The notes below the pieces were generated by a model. The model ran no database searches. It was not told the DNA's origin and saw only the letters and a list, made by a program, of their open reading frames with translations. A DNA stretch of 64,000 bases from Stigmatella aurantiaca DW4/3-1 (GTDB lineage Bacteria; Myxococcota; Myxococcia; Myxococcales; Myxococcaceae), in the NCBI RefSeq assembly GCF_000165485.1, contig NC_014623.1:2189501-2253500 (forward strand). The letters are read 5' to 3'. Of the stretch, positions 9,601 through 16,657 are shown piece after piece (the first letter of the stretch is position 1; every line of letters starts with the position of its first letter). The position numbers were made by a program, and so were the translations under genes.

Positions 9601-10394
9601 CTCGCCAGGTACACGCCGGCCTCGGTCACCTCCGCGTCGAAGGCCAGCACGTACACATCTCCCTCGGAGGGCTCTCCGTCCAGGCGGTGCCGTCCATCCG
9701 GAGCGCTCAAGGGGCGGGGAACGAGGGGGCCCCGGGGGCCGGGAAAGGGACCCGCCAGGGAGCCATCCTTCTCGGGAGGGGTGAGGGTGTCGAAGCCCAG
9801 CAGGCGATAGGGGGCGAAGGGGCCCACCAGCGTCACCTGGGTGGCGGAGCCCACGTCGCTCAGCGCCGCCTCCGTGGCCTTCATGTCCCCCCGGATATAG
9901 GAGATGGCCATCTGGGCGCCGCGAAGAATCTGGGCGGTCTCTCCCGGCGCGCCGGCCTCGAGCGCCTGACGAACCCCCGCCAGGATGCGCTCGTCCGAGT
10001 CCGGCGAGGTGCCCACCTGGTCCAGCACGTAGCGGGCGGCGGCCGTCGCGAGCGGGTGGGTGGGAGCGCGTGCGGTCAGTTGCAGGGCGGTGGTGAGGGC
10101 CCGGTCCACCGCGGCGATGCGGCGGGCCAGCAGGTGCTGGCCCATGAGGCCATAGGGCTCATCCGGCGCCTTGGCGACCGAGGCGTCAAAGAGGCCCTGC
10201 GCGGCGGCCACGTCCCCCTTCACGAGGTAGGCGTGAAAGCCCGCGAGCGCGAGCGTGCGAGCCTCCCCGCTGCCCTGCTGGGCCCGCTGGGCGGCATTCT
10301 CCAGCAGGTGGGTGGAGGGAACGGAGGAGTGGGCGCAACCGGACAGGCCGGCGGCGAGGGCGAGCAGCGCGAGGAGGCCGCGAAAGGTTCGCAT
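6618..10394 (-). CDS. Large TPR/DUF3857 lipoprotein with degenerate transglutaminase-like domain
   Basis: 1,258-residue lipoprotein: the signal peptide ends in the lipobox LSGC at about residue 20. The first half is helical with TPR-like repeats and a beta-rich PA14/jelly-roll-like segment around residues 200-330. From about residue 690 come a DUF3857 domain, a transglutaminase-like domain (~870-1010) and a DUF3858-like beta domain at the C-terminus. The transglutaminase catalytic cysteine, normally in a GxCxD-type motif, is replaced (DRGSRLMLLKASL), and the expected histidine is also not evident, so it is probably a non-catalytic binding fold. Such proteins are common in myxobacteria and Bacteroidetes, with unclear function. 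It follows the Ser/Thr kinase gene on the same strand across 75 bp of hairpin-rich DNA. Confidence 0.85.
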   Translation of the reverse strand: MRTFRGLLALLALAAGLSGCAHSSVPSTHLLENAAQRAQQGSGEARTLALAGFHAYLVKGDVAAAQGLFDASVAKAPDEPYGLMGQHLLARRIAAVDRALTTALQLTARAPTHPLATAAARYVLDQVGTSPDSDERILAGVRQALEAGAPGETAQILRGAQMAISYIRGDMKATEAALSDVGSATQVTLVGPFAPYRLLGFDTLTPPEKDGSLAGPFPGPRGPLVPRPLSAPDGRHRLDGEPSEGDVYVLAFDAEVTEAGVYLARTVSSSAHKVWMNGTLLFERRPFARAEPTVKGRALTLAPGRYRFVTTLTRNNGAGNLSFTLPRADGRPATVRFTPATGPAPSWNAAAPAFVEAPLFYPGAGQLAAAIEKEAGGLLAAFLAVRDGMGRDADGARVLLEGVAAEVDTPALLTLRAELASQDRTVPTKVARGRATRELETALAKDPKDVTALMLRAELSLGDEQPAVALEVLQTALEAAGPAAFPVHLLRARAALALGVEAQAEDSLAAALTAWPKLCDALGLRYTLARRRDAVDLMDRLVSESAGCSGALSRAAEHARQRGDTVSAIQGYTELLARDPGNPSLGATLAHLLVSMRRYDEATATLRGLLAQWPRNALLLKRLADVREYAGAPAEALALREQALALDGNDLSLHRAVARAKTGKELLQEFAIDGKQAIAAYEAARGQEDSAAAYVLDAAAVQVFPDGSLVNRIHIIQKALEQSGIQEIAEVNIPAGAQVLALRTLKADGTVLEPEAIAGKDAISLPGVQVGDYIEVEYLLAEPSRGPAQPGFTASAFYFQISGMPNNWATYTVVAPKGTGMRVDAHGMKAPAPEVKGDREIFTYEARRVPPYIPEPDAPQSANEYLPFVMVGAGTLGSETTAASYADNFLDRAARNSEVEAFARRVVEKKTGLEAVKALHAAVMKQIPGRDTGLAQSAATTVAQDRGSRLMLLKASLDVLGIPARLAMVRTFYTDPAPYLFPADALLTFVALRVDLPGEAPLWLDTSVRFGPFGGLPESAMGDREAYLLPEPGRGAEKVKTPPLRQTPPKKVKLWLEVKDDGQLNGRGEEVYSDFEAAQLADAFEALSAENRQQALQGAVARYFGGAELTSVKLEHAEEVGAPLTLRYEFTVPRFARAEGSNRLVLGPVSFPALLGRRYVQLSSRDTPLFIDASEASDTEVRTTLPAGWRLTDPQANLRVDSPFGSLTRSEKQEGRVLTITESLRVPRNRIPVKGYEAFSQFAGDVDLLQTRDLVLTK

Positions 10395-10432
10395 GGGGCC
10401 CGAAGGGATAATGCAATCCCCGGGGCGGGGCT

Positions 10433-10466
10433 ACATCCGCATGCATTGGATGTCGGCCGGTGGCCG
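10433..10466. repeat. Two adjacent hairpins between kinase and TPR lipoprotein genes
   Basis: ACATCC/GGATGT with a nine-base loop (10433-10453) and, directly abutting, CGGCC/GGCCG with a three-base loop (10454-10466). They lie just after the kinase stop on the minus strand. They may be a weak terminator or leader structure; no U tract is seen. Confidence 0.3.
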
Positions 10467-10469
10467 CTG

Positions 10470-12284
10470 TTACTTGCGCTTGCCGCCCTTGGGAGGGGGG
10501 GCTTTGGCCGGGGGCCGCTTCGCGGGAGGGGCGGGTTTGGCCACCGGTTTGACGGAGACCTGGGCGGGCCGGGGCACCGGGGCCTGGGGGGTCACGGCCA
10601 CGGGGGCCACGGGGGGCGCCTGCCGGAGGCTGTAGCTGAGCCCTTCGATGCGGCAGGTGCCCTCGATGCAGCCGACGGCTGGGCGGGGCGCGTCGCCCAA
10701 CTGCTTCTGCCAGGCGGGGCCAATGATGAGGGGCTCCGCGATGGGGCGGCGATCCTTGTCGGTGCCCACGAAGGCGCGCAGCACCCCCTCGGCATCAATC
10801 TCCATCTCCAGGTGGGCTTTGCCGGCCGGTGAGAACAGCCCCAGCATGGTGCCGCGGCGCTCGCCCAGGGCCCATTCCAGCGCCAGCGGCGCGCCCGCCC
10901 CATGCTGGACGAGGGCGACATAGCGCCCCGTGGAGCCCACCAGCATCAGCGCGGCCTGGGCATCGGGCGGGGGACCATAGAGCACGGAGCGCAGGCGCAC
11001 GGCCAGGGTGCTCGGGGGCGGCTCGGCGAGCACGTCCGCCTTCAGCAGGGCGATGTCCCCCTCCATGTCCACCACGTCCACCACGGCCCGGCCCACGCGG
11101 GACTGCCCCTCCACCGCGGGAAACACCAGCGCCTTGGCTTCGGAGACCACGGGCCTTCCGGCGGTGAGCAGCGAGAGCGCGTCGGGCCCATCGCCGGCCA
11201 CCACCTTGCGCTCGGTGCCCTTGGTGAGCCGCCCTGGCAACGAGCGGGTGGAGTGGGGGCCCAGGTCCGCGGTGAGCGCGGCGCCCGGCATCACCCGGGG
11301 GCGCCTCTCGCCGGAGCGAAGCCACGCCACGCCCAGCACGCCGAGGGCCGAGAGCACCAGCAGGACGGCCACCGCCTGGGCGGCGATCCGGGCCGCGCGC
11401 CGGGCCCCCCGCTTCACCCGTCCCCAGAAGGTGAGCGGCTTGGAGATCTGCGACAGGGTGAGCGGGGCCAGCGGCTCCAGGTCCGCCATGAGGGCGCTCA
11501 CCGTGGGGTAGCGCTCCTCGGGGTCCGGCTTCAGGCAGCGGGTGACGATGCCATCCAGCCGCGCGTCGAGCTCCGGCTTGTGCTTGGAGGGCGGATCGAA
11601 CGTGCCCAGGGGCACCTCGCCCGTGAGCAGCTCATAGAGGATGACGCCCAGCGAGAAGATGTCGGCGCGGGCATCCGCGGTCTTCGCGTCCACCCGCTGC
11701 TCGGGCGCCATGTAGGACAGCGTGCCCATGGAGACGTGGGTGCTGGTGAGGTTGAAGCGGGTATTGGCATCGTCCAGGAACGAGGCCAGCCCGAAGTCCG
11801 TCACCTTGGCGATGTTGCCGGCCTGCTGGTCGAAGAGGATGTTCTCCGGCTTGAGGTCCCGGTGGATGACGTTGCGCGTGTGCGCGTACTGCACACCCCG
11901 GCAGATCTCCATCATCATCCGCAGGGACTCGGGGATGGTCAGCAGCGGCGAGCGCATCAGCTCGCGCAGCGAGGGCCCATCCACGAACTCCATGACCAGG
12001 TAGTACGTGTTGTCCGTCTTCCCCTTGTCGACGATGTCGACGATGTTGGGGTGGGACAGGGTGGCGAGCGCGGCGGCCTCCTTCTGGAAGCGCGCGACGA
12101 AGTCAGCCTCCTTGGCCAGGTCCGGGTTGAGCAGCTTCACCGCCACGGTGCGGTTGAGGGACAGCTGGGTGGCCTTGTGCACCTCGCCCATTCCCCCCAT
12201 GCCCACGAGCTTTTCGAGGCGGTAACCGGGGAGGGAGTCAGCGTTGCGCGGCCGGCTAATCGCGGTGGTGTCCAGGGAAGGCAT
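10470..12284 (-). CDS. Membrane-anchored eukaryote-like Ser/Thr protein kinase
   Basis: 604-residue PknB-type kinase. The kinase domain (~20-290) has the glycine loop GMGGMGEV, K50 in VAVKLL, catalytic D143 in HRDLKPEN, D163 of DFG, and an activation loop leading to GTLSYMAPEQ. All catalytic residues are present, so it should be active. A single transmembrane segment follows at ~298-318. The ~280-residue extracytoplasmic part has a beta-rich region resembling a LamG/DUF1080-like jelly roll and ends in a Pro/Lys/Ala-rich tail. This is the usual layout of a membrane receptor kinase. The GAF protein gene lies 90 bp upstream on the same strand, so the two may be co-transcribed. Confidence 0.93.
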   Translation of the reverse strand: MPSLDTTAISRPRNADSLPGYRLEKLVGMGGMGEVHKATQLSLNRTVAVKLLNPDLAKEADFVARFQKEAAALATLSHPNIVDIVDKGKTDNTYYLVMEFVDGPSLRELMRSPLLTIPESLRMMMEICRGVQYAHTRNVIHRDLKPENILFDQQAGNIAKVTDFGLASFLDDANTRFNLTSTHVSMGTLSYMAPEQRVDAKTADARADIFSLGVILYELLTGEVPLGTFDPPSKHKPELDARLDGIVTRCLKPDPEERYPTVSALMADLEPLAPLTLSQISKPLTFWGRVKRGARRAARIAAQAVAVLLVLSALGVLGVAWLRSGERRPRVMPGAALTADLGPHSTRSLPGRLTKGTERKVVAGDGPDALSLLTAGRPVVSEAKALVFPAVEGQSRVGRAVVDVVDMEGDIALLKADVLAEPPPSTLAVRLRSVLYGPPPDAQAALMLVGSTGRYVALVQHGAGAPLALEWALGERRGTMLGLFSPAGKAHLEMEIDAEGVLRAFVGTDKDRRPIAEPLIIGPAWQKQLGDAPRPAVGCIEGTCRIEGLSYSLRQAPPVAPVAVTPQAPVPRPAQVSVKPVAKPAPPAKRPPAKAPPPKGGKRK

Positions 12285-12374
12285 GAGCGGAGGGCGTAGG
12301 CTAGCAGACCTTGGGACGTTGAGGATCCCCTTGGTGAGAAGCCCTTCTTCGCCCTCTTCCCACGTAGACCCGGG

Positions 12375-12956
12375 TTACCGGTTCACGCTCAGGGTCATCA
12401 TCTCGCGCAGCTGGGAGCGCGTCTGGGACAGCGAGGAGCGCATCTGCCGGTGGCGCAGCGCCGCGCTCAGCCCGCTTGCCAGGGACTTGAGCAGGATGAC
12501 CTCTTCGGCGCTCCACACCCGGTTCTGCTGGCAGTCATCGAAGCCCACGAAACCCCACCACTCCTTGGCCGGCCGCAGGGGCGCCATCATCATCGAGCGC
12601 GTCTTGTGGTCATCCAGCAGCACCTTCATGCGCGGGGGCGCATCCTTGGTCAGGCTGGTGACGATGTGCCCCTGGGAGAGCAGGTCCGACCACTGGGGGG
12701 CCAGCTCCCGCAGGCAGACGCTCTGCAGGGTGGAGGACTCCAGCGGCGAGGTGAGCCCCGGCACCGTCCACGCGTACCGCGCGTCCGCCATCATCCGGCC
12801 CCGGATGGGGTAGGGCTGGTTCTCGAAGATGTAGACGCGGTCCACCTTCAGCGCGCTTCCCACCATGGACAGCGCCGAGCTGGCGTGGAGGGGGGTGAAG
12901 CCCTTCTCCAGGAGGAGCTTCGTCGCTTCAGAAATCTTCGTGAAGACTTCGATCAT
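12375..12956 (-). CDS. GAF domain protein
   Basis: 193-residue soluble protein made of a single GAF domain, recognised by the pattern of VDRVYIFEN, a loop with PLESSTLQSV, then MMMAPLRPAKEWWGFVGFDDC and VWSAEEVILLKSLASGLSAAL. A short coiled helix follows that could pass a signal to a partner. No kinase, cyclase or DNA-binding output domain is attached, so it probably senses a small ligand and acts through another protein, perhaps the kinase encoded downstream. The ATG was chosen because CCGGAG lies seven bases before it; an upstream in-frame ATG would add 18 unfolded residues. A sigma-70-like promoter is visible about 70 bases upstream. Confidence 0.85.
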   Translation of the reverse strand: MIEVFTKISEATKLLLEKGFTPLHASSALSMVGSALKVDRVYIFENQPYPIRGRMMADARYAWTVPGLTSPLESSTLQSVCLRELAPQWSDLLSQGHIVTSLTKDAPPRMKVLLDDHKTRSMMMAPLRPAKEWWGFVGFDDCQQNRVWSAEEVILLKSLASGLSAALRHRQMRSSLSQTRSQLREMMTLSVNR

Positions 12957-13027
12957 GGGTTTACTCCGGTAGGGAAGGGAAGGAGGTCCGCGCCGACTAG
13001 GAAACCTCATGTATCCCTTGAGACCTG

Positions 13028-13056
13028 AATAAACCTGAATTTGGCGATTCTGTCAA
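13028..13056 (-). promoter_or_regulatory. Sigma-70-like promoter of the GAF gene
   Basis: On the minus strand a perfect TTGACA (13056-13051) is followed after exactly 17 bases by TTTATT (13033-13028, four of six matches to TATAAT), within an AT-rich patch that stands out in this GC-rich genome. It would start a transcript about 65 bases before the GAF gene ATG. Confidence 0.7.
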
Positions 13057-13137
13057 ATAGCATTTAGACTGTAATGGAGTGCGCGGGTGTGCGGGGGGGA
13101 CGCCGGAACACAGCCGTGGCGCGGGAGGGGGCCGGAC

Positions 13138-13246
13138 AAAAAGAAAGGGCGCCCTCCGCGGCTTTCCGCGAAGAGCGCCCCCATGCCCTCTTCCGGGGGG
13201 GACAGAAAGAGGACATGGGCAGGAGTCTATCGGAAGGACGGCCTGT
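13138..13246 (-). ncRNA. Pxr-like small RNA candidate (~109 nt)
   Basis: A structured RNA is predicted on the minus strand. A sigma-54 promoter ends 11 bases before the expected 5' end at about 13246. Stem-loop 1 pairs CAGG/CCUG and GUC/GAC. Stem-loop 2 pairs CCAUG/CAUGG and CCUCUU/AAGAGG, and its loop contains a run of exactly seven cytosines (complement of 13195-13201). Stem-loop 3 pairs GGGCGC/GCGCCC and CGCGG/CCGCG and is followed by UUUCUUUUU, an intrinsic terminator. No open frame with a ribosome site is present. Three stem-loops, a sigma-54 promoter, ~110 nt and a seven-cytosine loop are features I recall for Pxr, the Myxococcus sRNA that blocks fruiting-body development. Described pxr loci, as I recall, lie next to nla19, which does not obviously match here, so it may be an ortholog, a paralog or a convergent RNA. 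Confidence 0.65.
13147..13180 (-). terminator. Intrinsic terminator of the small RNA
   Basis: GGGCGC-4 nt-CGCGG, loop AAAG, CCGCG-4 nt-GCGCCC, followed on the minus strand by TTTCTTTTT (13146-13138). The T tract is on the minus side only, fixing the orientation; no protein gene on that strand could use it. Confidence 0.75.
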
Positions 13247-13256
13247 CCTGCTTGAG

Positions 13257-13273
13257 AGCAGTCTTCGTGCCAA
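13257..13273 (-). promoter_or_regulatory. Sigma-54 (-24/-12) promoter
   Basis: Minus-strand TTGGCACGAAGACTGCT has the invariant GG and GC separated by exactly ten bases and differs from the TTGGCACGN4TTGCT consensus at one position. Transcription should begin near 13246 and run into the stem-loop RNA. Sigma-54 promoters require an enhancer-binding activator, and one is encoded at 15299-16639. Confidence 0.75.
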
Positions 13274-13417
13274 GGGCCTCGGCCGAGAGAAACCGGACGG
13301 CGGAGGGAGACCTGGGGAGGACTTCCACCCATGGGAGTGCCCAGTGTGTGGACAGATTCCCCAGCAGGGCGGGGCGGGGGCTTTGACGACTCGCCCTGTC
13401 TTCTGCAATCTGCGGGC

Positions 13418-13885
13418 ATGCGGTTCCTCTTCATCTGTGCGGTGGCCTGGGGCGTACTGGGGTGCGCACAGGGCATCCCTCCCGCGCGCCTTCAGGCTCA
13501 CATGCGGGCCGCGGAGCAATGGCAGCGTCAGTACCAAGAGGAGCGGGCTCACACCGAGGCCCTGGCGGAGCGGCTGGCCGCGGCCGAGGCGGCGCTGGAG
13601 CGCGTGTCGTCGGAGCTGGCGGAGGCCGATCAGGCCCGGCAGGTGCTGAACGAGGAACTGGAGCGCTCCGAGGTGGAGCGGCACACCCTGGAGGACTTCA
13701 TCACCCATCTCCAGGCCCAGAAGCGCGAGCTGTCGGTGATGCACGAGGAGCTGTCCGAGATGCACGAGGAGCTGTCCGACGTGTGGTACGAGTCGGCCCT
13801 CTCCCGGGCGCGGCGCTACAGCCCGCCACCGCCTCCGGCCCCGGCGGCCCCCACCGTCGAGGGGACGCGGGAGTCGCTCCCCTGA
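13418..13885 (+). CDS. Small coiled-coil lipoprotein
   Basis: 155 residues: a short signal peptide ending in the lipobox VLGC (Cys at about residue 16), a continuous heptad-rich helix from ~30 to ~125 (rich in Glu, Ala, Arg and Leu) and a proline-rich tail. The segment LSVMHEELSEMHEELSDVW is a short tandem repeat in the coil. The start was placed at the ATG that begins the signal peptide. No enzymatic domain is visible. It is the first gene of a run with the sensor kinase and sigma-54 activator, so it may be an envelope accessory to that signalling system, but its role is unknown. Confidence 0.75.
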   Translation: MRFLFICAVAWGVLGCAQGIPPARLQAHMRAAEQWQRQYQEERAHTEALAERLAAAEAALERVSSELAEADQARQVLNEELERSEVERHTLEDFITHLQAQKRELSVMHEELSEMHEELSDVWYESALSRARRYSPPPPPAPAAPTVEGTRESLP

Positions 13886-13892
13886 GCGCGCT

Positions 13893-15302
13893 GTGAGCGT
13901 TCGCGTTCCCCTGCGAGGCTACAGGGCCGGGTTTCTCTTCGCGGTGGCGCTCCTGGCCGCCGTGGCGGCCTTTTCCCTGTGGACCGAGGTGCGCACGGGC
14001 CAGCAGGTGGACCACCTCGTGAAGGAGGCCCTGGATCGGGCGAGCCTCATCGGGCGGATCCGGGTGGATGCGCTCTCCTTGGAGAGCGCCATCGAAGCCC
14101 ACGTGCGGGCCATGGATGACCGGCAGCGCCAGGCGGCCAACGCGGTGATGGAGGACATCCTGGGGGGCATCCGCCGCTCCACCGATGCGTACACGAAGGA
14201 CGTGCCGCCGGGCGAGAAGGTGACGTGGCAGCGCTTCAACACGGCTTGCCAGACGCTGGCGGATCAGGTGCGTGCCGCCGCGGTCTTTTCCCATCGCCGC
14301 GAGGCGGAGCGCGCCCGGGTCCACCTGACGGACCGGATTCGCCCGCTGGTGCTGGAGGTGGACGAGCTGGCCACGCAGCTGGCCCAGGAGAACGCGCAGG
14401 ACGCGCGGGATCTGGCCGCCCACACCGCCTCGCTGCGCGTGCGCAACACGGTGCTTGGTGCGGTGGCGACGCTGGTGGCGGTGCTCATCTCCTTGCTGGT
14501 GGGCTGGCACATCACCTCGGTGCTGCGGCGGCAGGAGACGACGATCCAGCGGCAGCTGGAGGACCTGGGGCGCGCGAACGAGGAGCTGGATTCCTTCACC
14601 CACCGGGTGGCGCACGACTTGATGGGGCCGCTGGCACCGCTCAAGGGATACCTGACGCTCATCCGCCGCACGGGGGGGGTGGTGGACCCGGGGGCGCTGG
14701 AGATGCTGGCGCAGTGTGAGTCGAGCGCGGGGCGCATGGGCGAGCTCATCGAGGCGCTGCTGCGCTTCTGCCGGGCCGGGCGCCGTGGGGAGCATACGGC
14801 GGCGGAGCTGGACACGGCGGTGAGCACGGTGCTGTTGGAGCTGGCGCAGACCGCCACCGCGCTGGGGGTGACGCTGGAGCGGGAGCTGGTGCCGGGCGTG
14901 TCGGTGGACTGCCCCAACCAGCTGCTCCAGGTGGTGGCGCGCAACCTGGTGTCCAACGCGGTGAAGTACACGGCGGGCCAGCCCACGCCGCGCGTCACCG
15001 TCCGGGTCTTTCCGGCGGGGGACGAGGCGGTGCTGGAGGTGGTGGACAACGGCATGGGGATGAGCGCGGCGACGCGGGCCTCGCTCTTCCAGCCGTTCTT
15101 CCGGGCACCCGAGGCCCGGGGCCGTCCGGGCCATGGCCTGGGGCTGGCCACCGTGAAGCGGTTGGTGGAGGCGCACGGAGGGCTGCTCGTCGTGAATTCC
15201 GAGCCCGGCGTGGGAACGAAGATGGAAGCCCGGCTGCCCCGGGTGAAGATGCCCGTTCCGGACTCCGAGCCCCTCTCTTCCCGCCACCAGGTTTCCTCAT
15301 GA
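13893..15302 (+). CDS. Membrane sensor histidine kinase
   Basis: 469-residue kinase with two transmembrane helices (~12-32 and ~186-208) bracketing a helical periplasmic sensor of about 150 residues (four-helix-bundle-like). HisKA follows with the phospho-acceptor His in RVAHDLMGPLAPL, then HATPase with the N box NLVSNAVKYT, DNGMGM, FQPFFRAPE and GHGLGLATV. All catalytic boxes are intact. The GTG start is eight bases after the lipoprotein stop, and the stop overlaps the ATG of the response-regulator gene (ATGA), so the two are a cognate pair. The periplasmic domain shows no motif that identifies the ligand. Confidence 0.93.
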   Translation: MSVRVPLRGYRAGFLFAVALLAAVAAFSLWTEVRTGQQVDHLVKEALDRASLIGRIRVDALSLESAIEAHVRAMDDRQRQAANAVMEDILGGIRRSTDAYTKDVPPGEKVTWQRFNTACQTLADQVRAAAVFSHRREAERARVHLTDRIRPLVLEVDELATQLAQENAQDARDLAAHTASLRVRNTVLGAVATLVAVLISLLVGWHITSVLRRQETTIQRQLEDLGRANEELDSFTHRVAHDLMGPLAPLKGYLTLIRRTGGVVDPGALEMLAQCESSAGRMGELIEALLRFCRAGRRGEHTAAELDTAVSTVLLELAQTATALGVTLERELVPGVSVDCPNQLLQVVARNLVSNAVKYTAGQPTPRVTVRVFPAGDEAVLEVVDNGMGMSAATRASLFQPFFRAPEARGRPGHGLGLATVKRLVEAHGGLLVVNSEPGVGTKMEARLPRVKMPVPDSEPLSSRHQVSS

Positions 15303-16639
15303 AAGCCCCCCGTATCCTCGCCGTCGATGATGATCCGCACGCGAGGGACCTGTTGCGGCGGTTGCTCGGGACCTTGGGCGAGGTGATGCAGGCCCCCCAC
15401 CCGGAGGGAGCCATCGAGCGGCTGACCGAGGACGGACCGTTTGACCTGGTGCTCACGGACATGGCGATGCCCAACCCGGGGGACGGCCTGCGGGTGCTGC
15501 AAGAAGTGAAGACGCGGCTGCCGGACACGCCGGTCATCGTGGTGACGGCGTTCGGAAACATCGAGGGCGCGCTGGACAGCATCCAGCAGGGGGCCTTCGA
15601 CTACCTGGCCAAGCCGTTCGATGTGGATGCCATCGTGCGCGTGGCGCGGCGGGCGTTGGACCAGAAGCGGCTGGTGGAGGAGAACCGCTCGCTGCGCAAG
15701 CAGGTGGAGCGCAGCACGCTGGTGGGCCGGAGCCCGGCGCTGCTGGAAGTGTACAAGCAGGTGGCGCGTGCGGCGACGAGCAACGTGCCGGTGCTGATTA
15801 CAGGCGAGACGGGGACGGGGAAGGAGATGGTGGCGCGCTCGCTGCACAAGCGCTCGCCACGGGCTGCGGGGCCGTTCATCCCGGTGGACTGCGGGGCCAT
15901 CGCCGAGTCGCTGATGGAGAGCGAGCTGTTCGGTCACTCGCGAGGGGCCTTCACGGGGGCCACGGGGGCGCGGCGCGGGTTGTTCGAGGAGGCGAGCGGC
16001 GGCACGCTGTTCCTGGACGAGATTGGCGACGTGGGGCTGAAGGTCCAGTCACAGCTCTTGCGCGTGCTCCAGGAGGGAGAGATCCGCCGGGTGGGGGAGA
16101 GCGCCCCGGTGAAGGTGGACGTGCGGGTGGTGGCGGCGACGAACAAGGACTTGCAGGCGCGGGTGGCGGAGGGGTTGTTCCGGGAGGACTTGCTGTACCG
16201 GCTGGACGTGGTGCACCTGCGGCTGCCGCCGCTGCGCGAGCGGCGGGAGGACGTCACCGCGATGGTGGAGCACTTCGCGGCGCTGCACGCGCGGGGCGGG
16301 GTGCGGCCGGTGGTGACGCCGGAGGCCCTGGCGCGGCTGACGGCGTACGAGTGGCCGGGCAACGTGCGGCAGTTGGAGAATGTGGTGGCGCGGGCCCTGG
16401 CGCTCAACGTGACGGGAGTGCTGGGACCCCAGGACTTCCCGGAGCCCATAGGGGACGCGCCCAAGAAGCTGACCGGGCTGGCCGAAGACATGCCGAGCCT
16501 GGCGGAACTGTCCCGGCGGTACGCGGCGCAAGTGCTCCAGCACGTGGGCGGGAACAAGAGCGAGGCGGCGCGGCTCCTCGGCGTGGACCGCAAGACGCTC
16601 TACAAGTTGCTGGAGGCGGCCGAACCCGAGGAGACCTGA
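15299..16639 (+). CDS. NtrC-family sigma-54-dependent response regulator
   Basis: 446 residues in the classic three-domain order: receiver (D54 in LVLTDMAMP, Lys in YLAKPFD), AAA+ activator domain (Walker A GETGTGKE near 167; the sigma-54 contact loop GAFTGA near 217; Walker B LFLDEIGD) and a C-terminal Fis-type helix-turn-helix (NKSEAARLLGVDRKTLYKLL). Phosphorylated by the upstream kinase, it should bind enhancers and open sigma-54 promoters. The nearest recognisable such promoter is the one at 13257-13273, directed away from this operon; a regulatory link is inference. In Myxococcus, relatives (the nla genes) control development. Confidence 0.95.
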   Translation: MKAPRILAVDDDPHARDLLRRLLGTLGEVMQAPHPEGAIERLTEDGPFDLVLTDMAMPNPGDGLRVLQEVKTRLPDTPVIVVTAFGNIEGALDSIQQGAFDYLAKPFDVDAIVRVARRALDQKRLVEENRSLRKQVERSTLVGRSPALLEVYKQVARAATSNVPVLITGETGTGKEMVARSLHKRSPRAAGPFIPVDCGAIAESLMESELFGHSRGAFTGATGARRGLFEEASGGTLFLDEIGDVGLKVQSQLLRVLQEGEIRRVGESAPVKVDVRVVAATNKDLQARVAEGLFREDLLYRLDVVHLRLPPLRERREDVTAMVEHFAALHARGGVRPVVTPEALARLTAYEWPGNVRQLENVVARALALNVTGVLGPQDFPEPIGDAPKKLTGLAEDMPSLAELSRRYAAQVLQHVGGNKSEAARLLGVDRKTLYKLLEAAEPEET

Positions 16640-16657
16640 GGCGCGGGGGGCGGAGGC

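Noticed and set aside
6462-10832. Plus-strand open frame of ~1,450 codons opposite the TPR lipoprotein and the end of the kinase gene
   Set aside because: It is an antisense shadow created by high GC: composition is His/Arg/Gly-rich, there are no domains, and the opposite strand has clear signal peptide and domain motifs.
13138-13246. Stem-loop region considered as 6S RNA, SRP RNA or tmRNA
   Set aside because: No long central bulged duplex as in 6S, no GGAAG/GCAGC-type SRP loop and no CCA-ending tRNA-like part; a sigma-54 promoter would also be unusual for those housekeeping RNAs.
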